The position numbers were made by a program, and so were the translations under genes. From contig JACXUQ010000137.1 in the NCBI GenBank assembly GCA_014763835.1, positions 1 through 5,326 of the forward strand: DNA of 5,326 nucleotides. The letters run 5' to 3'. Shown here piece by piece: positions 1-5,326 of this stretch (position 1 is the first letter of the stretch; every line of letters begins with the position of its first letter). Source of the stretch: Thiotrichales bacterium (GTDB lineage: Bacteria > Pseudomonadota > Gammaproteobacteria > Thiomicrospirales > Thiomicrospiraceae). Under the pieces are notes generated by a model, which saw nothing but the letters and a program-made list of their open reading frames with translations, was not told where the DNA came from and ran no database searches.

Positions 1-2195
1 TAGTTCTCTTCACCGGCCTTCTCCTGAATCACCTGCGAACCCAGGTTCGAGGTCATCACAATCACGGTGTTTTTGAAGTCCACCGTGCGTCCCTGACCAT
101 CGGTCAAACGGCCGTCATCCAATACCTGCAATAGGATATTGAACACATCGGGATGCGCCTTCTCCACCTCATCCAACAGGATCACTGAATAGGGTTTGCG
201 GCGTACCGCTTCGGTCAGATAACCGCCCTGCTCGTAGCCCACATATCCCGGGGGCGCACCGATCAGACGCGCTACGGAATGTTTTTCCATAAACTCCGAC
301 ATATCCAGACGCACAATCGCCTCTTCGGTATCAAACAGGAAATCCGCCAACGCTTTGGTCAATTCGGTTTTACCCACGCCCGTCGGCCCAAGGAACAGGA
401 AGGAGCCGTTTGGACGGTTCGGATCGGACAAGCCGGCACGCGAACGGCGGATGGCATCGGACACCGCCGTGACCGCTTCCTTTTGACCGACCACGCGTTT
501 CTGCAAAGCCTCTTCCATACGTAGCAGCTTCTCGCGCTCGCCTTCCAGCATGCGAGAAACCGGAATCCCGGTCCAACGCGCCACCACTTCGGCAATTTCT
601 TCGTCGGTGACCTTGTTGCGCAAGAGATGCAATGCCTGACCATCCCCGGATTCCGCCTGTTCAGCGGCCTTGATTTTGGCTTCCAGCTCCGGAATCTTGC
701 CGTATTGCAGTTCGGACATTTTCGCCAAATCACCTTCACGGCGTGCCGCTTCCATCTCGATACGCGCCTGATCCAACGCCTCTTTCAACTGCTGCGAACC
801 TTGCAGAGCGGCCTTGTCTTTTTTCCAGATTTCTTCCAGATCGGCGTACTCTTTTTCCAGCTCGGAAATCTGCGCCTGCAAGTCTTCCAAACGTTTTTTG
901 GAGGCCGCATCCTTCTCTTTTTTCAAGGCTTCGCGCTCGATCTTCAACTGGATCAAACGGCGATCCAGCTTATCCATCTCTTCCGGTTTGGAGTCGATTT
1001 CCATGCGGATGCGCGACGCCGCTTCGTCGATCAGGTCGATCGCCTTGTCCGGCAACTGACGGTCGGTAATGTAGCGTTGCGACAGCTGCACCGCCGCGAC
1101 AATCGCCGGGTCGGTGATGTCCACGCCGTGGTGCACCTCATAACGCTCTTTCAGACCGCGCAGAATCGCCACCGTATCTTCTTCGCTCGGTTCATCCACC
1201 AATACTTTCTGGAAGCGACGCTCCAAAGCGGCATCTTTTTCGATATATTCACGGTATTCGTCCAGCGTGGTCGCGCCCAGACAGTGCAGTTCACCGCGCG
1301 CCAAAGCCGGTTTGAGCATATTACCGGCATCCATCGCGCCGTCCGATTTACCGGCACCGACCATGGTATGAATTTCGTCGATAAAGAGGATAATCTGCCC
1401 TTCGTTTTTGGCCAGGTCATTCAGTACAGCTTTAAGGCGCTCCTCGAATTCACCGCGGTATTTGGCGCCGGCCAGCAACGCCCCCAAATCCAGCGACAAC
1501 ACCCGCTTGCCGCGCAGGCCTTCAGGCACTTCGCCGTTGACGATACGCTGCGCCAGCCCTTCGACAATCGCAGTCTTACCCACACCCGGCTCACCAATCA
1601 GCACCGGGTTGTTTTTGGTGCGGCGCTGCAATACCTGAATGGCACGGCGGATTTCGTCATCACGCCCGATGACCGGATCGAGTTTGCCCGATTCGGCGCG
1701 CTCGGTCAGGTCAATCGTGTATTTTTGCAATGCCTGACGTGTCTCTTCTGCATTCTGATCCATCACCTTGTCACCCCCGCGTACTTTTTGAATCGCCTGT
1801 TCAATGGCATGTTTATTGGCACCCGCCTGTTTCAACACATCAGCCACCACATCGTTGGATTCCAGCGCCGCCACAAAAAACAGTTCGCTGGCAATATAGG
1901 CATCGCCCTGCTTCTGCGCGGCCTTGTCCATCAGGTTCAACACCTGTGCCGACTTCTGTGACAATTGCACATTACCCGCTGCACCGCTGACTTTCGGCAG
2001 CGTCGTCAGCTTCTGCTGCACCGCTTGGCGCAAAGCGGTCACATTCACATTGGCCAACTGCAACAAAGCAGCCTGCTCATCCAGTAATGCACTCAAAATA
2101 TGCAGCGGTTCGATAAACTGGTTATCCTGACCGATCGCCAGCGACTGCGCCTTGCCCAGCACCGACTGAAACTGCGTGGTGAATTTGTCCATCAT
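1..2195 (-). CDS. clpB: ATP-dependent disaggregase ClpB (partial, C-terminus beyond window)
   Basis: Cytosolic Hsp100 AAA+ chaperone that threads aggregated proteins through its hexameric pore and works with DnaK/DnaJ/GrpE. I translated 731 codons; the family is about 860 residues, so roughly 125 C-terminal residues are missing at the left edge. Visible in order: Clp N-domain repeats (about 1-145), NBD1 with Walker A GEPGVGKT (201-208), pore-loop Tyr in AKYRGEF (about 246), Walker B ILFIDE (269-274) and the ERRF arginines (325-328). Then come the charged coiled-coil middle domain (about 405-530), NBD2 with Walker A GPTGVGKT (603-610), pore loop GYVGYEQGG (650-658) and Walker B VILLDE (671-676). 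The middle domain distinguishes ClpB from ClpA. Two tandem ATG codons open the frame (2195 and 2192). GAGGA at 2207-2203 sits 7 nt before the first and 10 nt before the second, so I chose the first, though either is possible. All key ATPase motifs are intact. Confidence 0.97.
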   Translation of the reverse strand, partial: MMDKFTTQFQSVLGKAQSLAIGQDNQFIEPLHILSALLDEQAALLQLANVNVTALRQAVQQKLTTLPKVSGAAGNVQLSQKSAQVLNLMDKAAQKQGDAYIASELFFVAALESNDVVADVLKQAGANKHAIEQAIQKVRGGDKVMDQNAEETRQALQKYTIDLTERAESGKLDPVIGRDDEIRRAIQVLQRRTKNNPVLIGEPGVGKTAIVEGLAQRIVNGEVPEGLRGKRVLSLDLGALLAGAKYRGEFEERLKAVLNDLAKNEGQIILFIDEIHTMVGAGKSDGAMDAGNMLKPALARGELHCLGATTLDEYREYIEKDAALERRFQKVLVDEPSEEDTVAILRGLKERYEVHHGVDITDPAIVAAVQLSQRYITDRQLPDKAIDLIDEAASRIRMEIDSKPEEMDKLDRRLIQLKIEREALKKEKDAASKKRLEDLQAQISELEKEYADLEEIWKKDKAALQGSQQLKEALDQARIEMEAARREGDLAKMSELQYGKIPELEAKIKAAEQAESGDGQALHLLRNKVTDEEIAEVVARWTGIPVSRMLEGEREKLLRMEEALQKRVVGQKEAVTAVSDAIRRSRAGLSDPNRPNGSFLFLGPTGVGKTELTKALADFLFDTEEAIVRLDMSEFMEKHSVARLIGAPPGYVGYEQGGYLTEAVRRKPYSVILLDEVEKAHPDVFNILLQVLDDGRLTDGQGRTVDFKNTVIVMTSNLGSQVIQEKAGEEN
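1761..1778 (-). promoter_or_regulatory. Candidate internal ribosome-binding site and start for the short ClpB form
   Basis: Inside clpB a purine-rich GGGGGTGA (1778-1771) lies 7 nt before an in-frame ATG (codon 145, 1763-1761); a GTG codon directly precedes it. E. coli ClpB is known to be made in two sizes, the shorter from an internal GTG near codon 149, after the N-domain. The position here matches that site: it falls between the N-domain and NBD1, just before MDQNAEE. A short product lacking the N-domain is therefore inferred, not shown. Confidence 0.5.
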
Positions 2196-2227
2196 AAAAG
2201 GGTCCTCAAAAACGTTATTTGGCTACA

Positions 2228-2255
2228 ATATAAGGACAGTTACGCACGATTCAAG
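2228..2255 (-). promoter_or_regulatory. Sigma-32 (RpoH)-like heat-shock promoter of clpB
   Basis: On the minus strand CTTGAA (2255-2250) is followed by a 14-nt spacer and CCTTATAT (2235-2228). The RpoH consensus is CTTGAA, 11-16 nt, CCCCATNT; the -35 part is perfect, and the -10 part differs only at the third and fourth C. It predicts a start near 2221 and a leader of about 25 nt before the ATG, with GAGGA inside it. The same bases also read as a passable sigma-70 promoter (TTGAAT, 16 nt, TATATT). clpB belongs to the RpoH regulon in gammaproteobacteria, which supports the call. Confidence 0.72.
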
Positions 2256-2327
2256 ACATCAAGGCAATAAAACCCGGCCTAATCGACCCAGCCTTGCGAT
2301 AAATCAACTTTCCACCATGAGACTGCT

Positions 2328-3137
2328 ATGGATACCCTGTTTTTTCTCGCTTCCAAAATCGCCTGGATTTTTCTCAGCCCCGGCAACCTGCTGATCCTCG
2401 GTCTGGTTTTCGGGTGTTTATTGCTGCTGTTCAACCGACTGCACGCCGCCAAATGGCTTTTACTGCCAACGGCTTTAATCGGCTTTTTTATTATGGCCTA
2501 CCCGCTGGGTGACTTTCTGATCCAGCCGTTGGAAAAGCGTTTTGCCAAGCCAACGCAACTGCCTGCGCAGATTGACGGGATTATTGTGCTCGGCGGCGGC
2601 GAAGACTTGAAACGCGCCCTGAGCTGGCAGACTACCGAATTGGGACTGGGCGGCGACCGTTATATCGGCGCCGCCGACCTGGCGAAACGTTATCCGCAGG
2701 CACCGGTGATTTTTAGCGGCGGCAGCGGTTCCGTACAACTGCAAAACACCGGCTCGGAAAGCGATTTGGCCAAAACCCTGCTCACCACGATCGGCATTGC
2801 GGCCGAGCGCCTGATTCTGGAATCCCAATCCCGCAATACCTATGAAAATTTTGTGAACACCCGACCCTTGCTACCCAAAATAGACGGCACCTATCTGTTG
2901 GTGACCTCCGCTTTCCATATGCCGCGCGCCGTGGGCATCGCCCGCCAACAAGGGGTGAATGTCATTGCCTATCCGGTGGATTACCGCTCCAACAGCGAAG
3001 ACTACCGTTATTGGGACTTTGATCTGTTCGACCACTTAAAATCGCTGGAACCGGCGTGGCGGGAATGGATCGGCCTGACCGTCTATTATCTCACCGGCAA
3101 AACCGCCAGTTGGCTGCCCGCCGAAAAACCCGCTTAA
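2328..3137 (+). CDS. YdcF/ElyC-like DUF218 inner-membrane protein
   Basis: A 269-residue protein with the ElyC architecture: two hydrophobic N-terminal segments (about 3-35 and 42-62), then a DUF218/YdcF domain (about 83-220). Family motifs seen are DGIIVLGGG (83-91), VIFSGGSG (127-134), ESQSRNTYEN (165-174) and LVTSAFHMPRA (191-201). E. coli ElyC, of similar length (about 259 residues), is an inner-membrane factor needed for normal peptidoglycan/lipid-II-dependent wall assembly; SanA and YdcF share the domain. The enzymatic activity of the family is not settled, so I give no gene symbol. The ATG at 2328 places the first membrane segment at the N-terminus; the ribosome site is weak (GAGAC about 6 nt upstream). 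The gene diverges from clpB (132 bp between starts) and converges on hemN. Its last Ala codon and stop lie within the left arm of the long-range inverted repeat. Confidence 0.88.
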   Translation: MDTLFFLASKIAWIFLSPGNLLILGLVFGCLLLLFNRLHAAKWLLLPTALIGFFIMAYPLGDFLIQPLEKRFAKPTQLPAQIDGIIVLGGGEDLKRALSWQTTELGLGGDRYIGAADLAKRYPQAPVIFSGGSGSVQLQNTGSESDLAKTLLTTIGIAAERLILESQSRNTYENFVNTRPLLPKIDGTYLLVTSAFHMPRAVGIARQQGVNVIAYPVDYRSNSEDYRYWDFDLFDHLKSLEPAWREWIGLTVYYLTGKTASWLPAEKPA

Positions 3138-3156
3138 AAAACTCAACAGGCCGGGT
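3132..3156 (+). repeat. Left arm of a 25-nt long-range inverted repeat (terminator-like)
   Basis: This arm pairs with 3482-3506. The inner 13 bases, CAACAGGCCGGGT (3144-3156), are an exact reverse complement of 3482-3494. Outward come one U·G, one mismatch, six A-T pairs, another U·G and three more pairs: in total 22 Watson-Crick pairs, 2 wobbles and 1 mismatch over 25 positions. Both wobbles are U·G in plus-strand RNA but A·C in minus-strand RNA. The arm starts within the last codon of the elyC-like gene and contains A6, which gives a T6 tract when read on the minus strand. Confidence 0.8.
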
Positions 3157-3173
3157 CGGGAAATACTTTTTGC

Positions 3174-3202
3174 TTGCAATGGCTGAACAAGAGTGATTAA
3201 AT
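3174..3202 (+). promoter_or_regulatory. Candidate sigma-70 promoter (extended -10)
   Basis: TTGCAA (3174-3179) and TTAAAT (3197-3202) are separated by exactly 17 nt, and TGA directly before the -10 gives an extended TGN element. Each hexamer matches 4 of 6 consensus bases. It predicts a start near 3209. The weak hexamers make it a candidate only; its support is the correct spacing, the TGN and the strong terminator 212 nt downstream with no gene between. Confidence 0.35.
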
Positions 3203-3208
3203 ACCTCG

Positions 3209-3457
3209 CTATATTCCAAAGGATATAACGAAGTTAAACAGATGGCGCCATGCCATTTTTTAATGCCAACCGTTATCCCCGAGAGAATATAACGAATTTT
3301 AGGCCTCAGGGAAAACACTCTTCTTTAAAACCCTGCGGATTCGGGATGGACTTCTTTGTAAATCCATCCCTCCTAACCGCTTTCCTCATTTCTGATCTGT
3401 CATTTTTTCTTGAGGATTTGGTTCAGGTGGCGTTACTCCGACACCTGAACTTTTTTT
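3209..3457 (+). ncRNA. Candidate structured small RNA (about 250 nt), unassigned
   Basis: The span runs from the predicted start to the end of a strong intrinsic terminator. Hairpins visible: ATAACG (3225-3230) with CGTTAT (3271-3276), flanked by GG/CC and enclosing the palindrome ATGGCGCCAT (3242-3251); CAGGG (3307-3311) with CCCTG (3331-3335); GGGATGGA (3343-3350) with TCCATCCC (3363-3370); and the terminator stem. ATATAACGAA occurs twice (3223-3232 and 3287-3296). I do not recognise 6S, tmRNA, RNase P or SRP signatures. Six GGA triplets recall CsrA-binding RNAs, but two lie in a stem, so I do not claim that. It could instead be a long 3' UTR of the elyC-like gene. Confidence 0.35.
3421..3457 (+). 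terminator. Strong intrinsic terminator, plus strand
   Basis: A perfect 9-bp stem, GTTCAGGTG (3421-3429) with CACCTGAAC (3442-3450), encloses a 12-nt loop and is followed immediately by T7 (3451-3457). It lacks an A-run on its left side, so it works for plus-strand transcripts only. It lies 284 nt past the stop of the elyC-like gene, far for that gene's own terminator, which suggests another transcript ends here. Confidence 0.85.
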
Positions 3458-3481
3458 GTTCCCCCCCCGAAAACGATTTGC

Positions 3482-3506
3482 ACCCGGCCTGTTGGTTTTT
3501 TTGAGC
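3482..3506 (+). repeat. Right arm of the long-range inverted repeat (terminator-like, with T7)
   Basis: ACCCGGCCTGTTG (3482-3494) is the exact reverse complement of 3144-3156. It is followed by G and T7 (3496-3502), then GAGC, which pairs with the end of the elyC-like gene. The order, G+C-rich stem half and then a T-run, is that of the 3' half of an intrinsic terminator. No partner half lies next to it; the only good partner is about 325 bp upstream. Confidence 0.8.
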
Positions 3507-3522
3507 ACAAAATCCGGACAAT

Positions 3523-3547
3523 AAAAAAGGGCGTTTAACGCCCTTTT
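3523..3547 (-). terminator. Intrinsic terminator of hemN
   Basis: On the minus strand the stem GGGCG (3543-3539), loop TTAAA and CGCCC (3533-3529) are preceded by AAAA and followed by T6 (3528-3523). It begins 16 nt after the hemN stop. The A-T flanks extend the stem, and with TTTT on the other side it could also act weakly on the plus strand. Confidence 0.9.
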
Positions 3548-3563
3548 CAATCTCCAACCGGCT

Positions 3564-4695
3564 TCAAATCACCTTTGAAAAGCGGTTTTCGGTACCCGCT
3601 TTCAGATAGGCATCAAACACCATGCAGATATTGCGAATCAGCAGGCGCCCTTTGGCGGTCACGTAAATATCGTCATCGCTCAAGGTAATCAAACCATCTG
3701 TCACCATCGGCGCCAGATTCTGCAACTCCTTGGCAAAATACTCTTTGAAACGGATATTCCACGCTTTATCCAACTTGGCAAAATTCAGGTGGAAGTGGCT
3801 GATCAAGCGGGTGATCACGTCACGGCGCAGTTCGTCGTCTTCCGTTAGTTGCACCCCTCGATAGACCGCCAAGTGACCGGCGTCAATCGCATCGTAATAC
3901 TCCTGCAAACTCTTGCGGTTCTGCGCGTAGGTGTTGTCGATCAGCGAAATCGAGGTTGCGCCCATCCCCACCAGATCGCAGTCGGCGTGGGTCGAATAGC
4001 CCTGGAAGTTGCGATAAAGGGTCTCGTTACGCTGCGCCACCGCCAGTTCGTCATCAGGCTTGGCAAAATGGTCCATGCCGATATAAACATAACCCGCTTC
4101 CAGCAAACGGTTGGTAGAGGCGTGCAGAATCGCCAGTTTTTCGTCGGCACTCGGCATATCCGCTTCGTTCATCTTTTTCTGCGTCGGGAACAGAGCCGGC
4201 ATGTGCGCGTAATTGAAAATCGAGAAACGGTCCGGTTCCGCCTCCAATACGCGATCCAGGGTTTTGATAAACCCTTTCTCCGTTTGGAATGGCAGGCCAT
4301 AGATCAGGTCGACATTCACCGACATAAACCCGGCTTCACGCGCGCCCTCCAGCACCTCGAAGGTCTGCGCCTGCGTCTGGATGCGGTTGACGGCTTTCTG
4401 CACCTGCTCGTCAAAATCCTGCACACCGAGGCTCATGCGGTTGAAACCGAGTTGACGTAACAGTTTGACCGATTCGCGGTTGGCTTCGCGCGGGTCGATT
4501 TCAATGGAATATTCGCCGGAATCGTCGTCGTAGCCCGCTCGCATTGCTGCGCGCCGCGGCTGCTGCGTAATCATCTATGCCGAACGCTTCATCAAACTGC
4601 AGCGCCGTCGGATAAGAGGTATAACGCGGCCCGGTCTGGTTGTAGCGCTTGATCAGGGCTTCATCAAACTGTATTTTCTGTTCCATTGTCAGCAT
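3564..4695 (-). pseudogene. hemN: Oxygen-independent coproporphyrinogen III oxidase, broken by internal deletion and frame change
   Basis: HemN decarboxylates coproporphyrinogen III to protoporphyrinogen IX without oxygen, using a radical-SAM [4Fe-4S] cluster. Two pieces in different frames are visible. The first (4695 to about 4534) matches the HemN start, with ALIKRYNQTGPRYTSYPTAL. The second (from about 4532 to the stop at 3564) resumes at DDDSGEYSIEIDPREA and continues through GFNRMSLGVQDF, VDLIYGLP, IGMDHFAKPDDELAVAQ, NFQGYSTHADCD and the typical C-terminus FSKVI. Missing between them is the part equivalent to roughly E. coli residues 53-136, with HIPFCxxxCxxCGC (cluster cysteines 62, 66, 69) and the SAM-binding GGGTPT. 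About 250 bp are lost, not a multiple of three; the first frame stops at 4501-4503. An ATG at 4574 opens the second frame but would give a protein without the active site. In the first piece, ATG 4686 (MEQK) has GGAT upstream and may be the native start. An assembly error is the alternative. Confidence 0.88.
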
Positions 4696-4715
4696 CCATA
4701 TTGTTCAGGCCAGCA

Positions 4716-4757
4716 AGCATAAAGCAAAAAACCGTTGCGCGAGTTAATCTGCCTCAA
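4716..4757 (-). promoter_or_regulatory. FNR/ANR-type class II promoter of hemN
   Basis: On the minus strand TTGAG-GCAG-ATTAA (4757-4744) matches 8 of 10 defined bases of the FNR/ANR box TTGAT-N4-ATCAA. Downstream, TATGCT (4721-4716) is a usable -10 that predicts a start near 4709. The box centre (4750.5) then falls at -41.5, the standard class II FNR activation position. hemN is a known FNR/ANR target in several gammaproteobacteria. The hexamer itself is only 4 of 6, so the call rests on box, spacing and gene identity together. Confidence 0.6.
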
Positions 4758-4770
4758 GTGTAGGCAAATT
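4746..4770 (-). terminator. 3' hairpin after rlmL, possible weak terminator
   Basis: On the minus strand AATTTGCCT (4770-4762), a 7-nt loop and AGGCAGATT (4754-4746) form a 9-bp stem with one G·U pair; as plus-strand RNA that pair becomes C·A. The hairpin begins 22 nt past the rlmL stop, but no U-run follows directly (T6 comes only about 15 nt later). It shares bases with the FNR box, so it may be an RNA end structure, a DNA site, or both. Confidence 0.4.
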
Positions 4771-4792
4771 AGTGGCCGCGAAGTGGTCTCAC

Positions 4793-5326
4793 TCAAGCCT
4801 TGATGATCGACCAGACCTGATGAATTTTGTCGTTGCGCTCAAAATCCTTGGGCATGGTCTGGCGCGTCAGATTGGTAATCTGCAAGCCTTCATAGACCCG
4901 CTGCAATCCGGCTTCATCCAACTTAAACTTGCGCAGGTTATTGGAAAAGACCAGCTCTCCGCCCGGCTTCAACAACCGCAAAGTCTGCTCGATCAGTTCT
5001 ACATGATCGCGCTGAATGTCGAGCGTGCCTTCCATCCGTTTGGAAGTGGAAAACGACGGCGGATCAAGGAAGATCACGTCAAACTGCTCTTTGTGACCTT
5101 TCCACGCGGTTTGCAACCAATTCAACACATCCGCCTGATGCAGACGGTGCTGCTGTTCGTCGATACGGTTATTCATAAAATTGTGCTTGGCCCAATACAG
5201 ATAGGTCTTCGACATATCCACACTCAAGCTGCTTTTGGCACCGGCGACCGCCGCTTCCGCCGTGGCCGTGGCGGTATAACAGAACAGGTTTAGCAAGCGC
5301 TTGCCGCTGGCCTGTTTGGCGACATA
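4793..5326 (-). CDS. rlmL: Bifunctional 23S rRNA methyltransferase RlmKL, C-terminal (RlmK) part (partial)
   Basis: The last 177 residues of a protein of about 700; the start lies beyond the right edge. In the full enzyme the N-terminal half makes m2G2445 and the C-terminal RlmK half m7G2069 in 23S rRNA, using S-adenosylmethionine. Seen here: motif I region LLNLFCYTATATAEAA (11-26), the acidic SAM-ribose region SVDMSKTYLYWAKHNF (35-50), QADVLNWL (64-71), the catalytic-region motif FLDPPSFSTSKRM (86-98), DIQRDH (103-108), LLKPGGELVFSNN (118-130) and the ending KIHQVWSII. These follow E. coli RlmL closely to its C-terminus, so the stop at 4795-4793 is natural. In motif I the usual Gly of CYTG.AT is Ala. 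hemN follows 97 bp downstream on the same strand with its own promoter, so the two are probably not one operon. Confidence 0.93.
   Translation of the reverse strand, partial: YVAKQASGKRLLNLFCYTATATAEAAVAGAKSSLSVDMSKTYLYWAKHNFMNNRIDEQQHRLHQADVLNWLQTAWKGHKEQFDVIFLDPPSFSTSKRMEGTLDIQRDHVELIEQTLRLLKPGGELVFSNNLRKFKLDEAGLQRVYEGLQITNLTRQTMPKDFERNDKIHQVWSIIKA

Larger units (their letters stand above)
3157..3481. other. 325-bp segment between the two halves of a terminator-like repeat; possible insertion
   Basis: By hand count this stretch is about 42% G+C, below the genes on either side. It holds no convincing protein gene. It contains a candidate plus-strand promoter, several hairpins, a strong plus-strand terminator and a C8 run (3461-3468). 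If the outer arms were once adjacent they would form a textbook bidirectional terminator for the convergent elyC-like and hemN genes. That suggests this segment was inserted in the loop. No clear terminal repeats or target duplication are visible at its edges, and no known element is recognised. Confidence 0.35.

Noticed and set aside
627..1961. A 444-codon open frame on the plus strand opposite clpB
   Set aside because: It is the antisense shadow of a well-conserved gene; the protein is low-complexity, rich in Phe, Gln and Arg, and has no domain I recognise.
2224..2234. TACAAT/TATAAG on the plus strand as a -10 for the elyC-like gene
   Set aside because: No acceptable -35 at 15-19 nt upstream; the same bases are better explained as the clpB promoter.
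3242..3292. A 16-codon open frame (MAPCHFLMPTVIPERI) with GAAG 8 nt upstream
   Set aside because: Too short to support; it resembles a leader peptide, but no plus-strand gene follows for it to control.
3461..3468. C8 run as a phase-variation tract
   Set aside because: It is outside any gene and just past a terminator, so slippage would have no evident effect.
3144..3494. Retron msr-msd, since inverted ends enclose a structured segment
   Set aside because: No reverse transcriptase gene in the window, and the next gene downstream is hemN on the opposite strand.
3250..3504. An 84-codon plus-strand open frame in the intergenic region
   Set aside because: It runs through the strong terminator and the T7 and C8 tracts and lacks a ribosome site or a recognisable domain.
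3849..4460. A 203-codon plus-strand open frame opposite hemN
   Set aside because: Antisense shadow; the opposite strand encodes continuous HemN motifs.
4501..4574. A natural short HemN-like protein starting at ATG 4574
   Set aside because: The start overlaps the HemN N-terminal frame out of phase; its first residues do not resemble any HemN region, and the active-site cysteines are absent. Deletion explains it better.
4772..5293. A 173-codon plus-strand open frame opposite rlmL
   Set aside because: Antisense shadow of the RlmK domain, with no start site or motif of its own.

Overview
The window looks like chromosomal housekeeping DNA of a gammaproteobacterium, close to 50% G+C in its genes. 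The evidence is family-level protein similarity: ClpB, a YdcF/ElyC-type DUF218 membrane protein, HemN and the RlmK half of RlmKL all read as gammaproteobacterial types. A sulfur-oxidiser of the Thiomicrospira/Hydrogenovibrio kind would fit, but the window alone cannot fix the genus.

Layout, left to right. (1) 1-2195, minus strand: most of clpB (731 codons; the C-terminus lies beyond the left edge). It has a sigma-32-like heat-shock promoter and an apparent internal ribosome site for the short ClpB form. (2) 2328-3137, plus strand: an ElyC/YdcF-like inner-membrane protein, divergent from clpB. (3) 3138-3563: a 426-bp gap between convergent genes, unusually rich in structure. It holds a long-range inverted repeat shaped like the two halves of a bidirectional terminator (3132-3156 and 3482-3506). 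Between the halves lie 325 bp of more A+T-rich sequence with its own candidate promoter and a strong intrinsic terminator, so this may be a small-RNA gene or a small inserted element. The downstream terminator of hemN follows. (4) 3564-4695, minus strand: hemN, broken by an internal deletion of roughly 250 bp plus a frame change. The deletion removes the radical-SAM cysteine motif. A good FNR/ANR-type anaerobic promoter is still present upstream. (5) 4793-5326, minus strand: the C-terminal part of rlmL (rlmKL), a 23S rRNA methyltransferase.

The genes do not form one pathway. clpB serves protein disaggregation after stress, elyC-like cell-envelope maintenance, hemN anaerobic haem synthesis and rlmL ribosome modification. 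The most notable points are the hemN lesion beneath an intact-looking oxygen-responsive promoter and the apparently split terminator enclosing a candidate RNA gene. I see no CRISPR array, tRNA, rRNA, transposase or recognisable new multi-gene system here.
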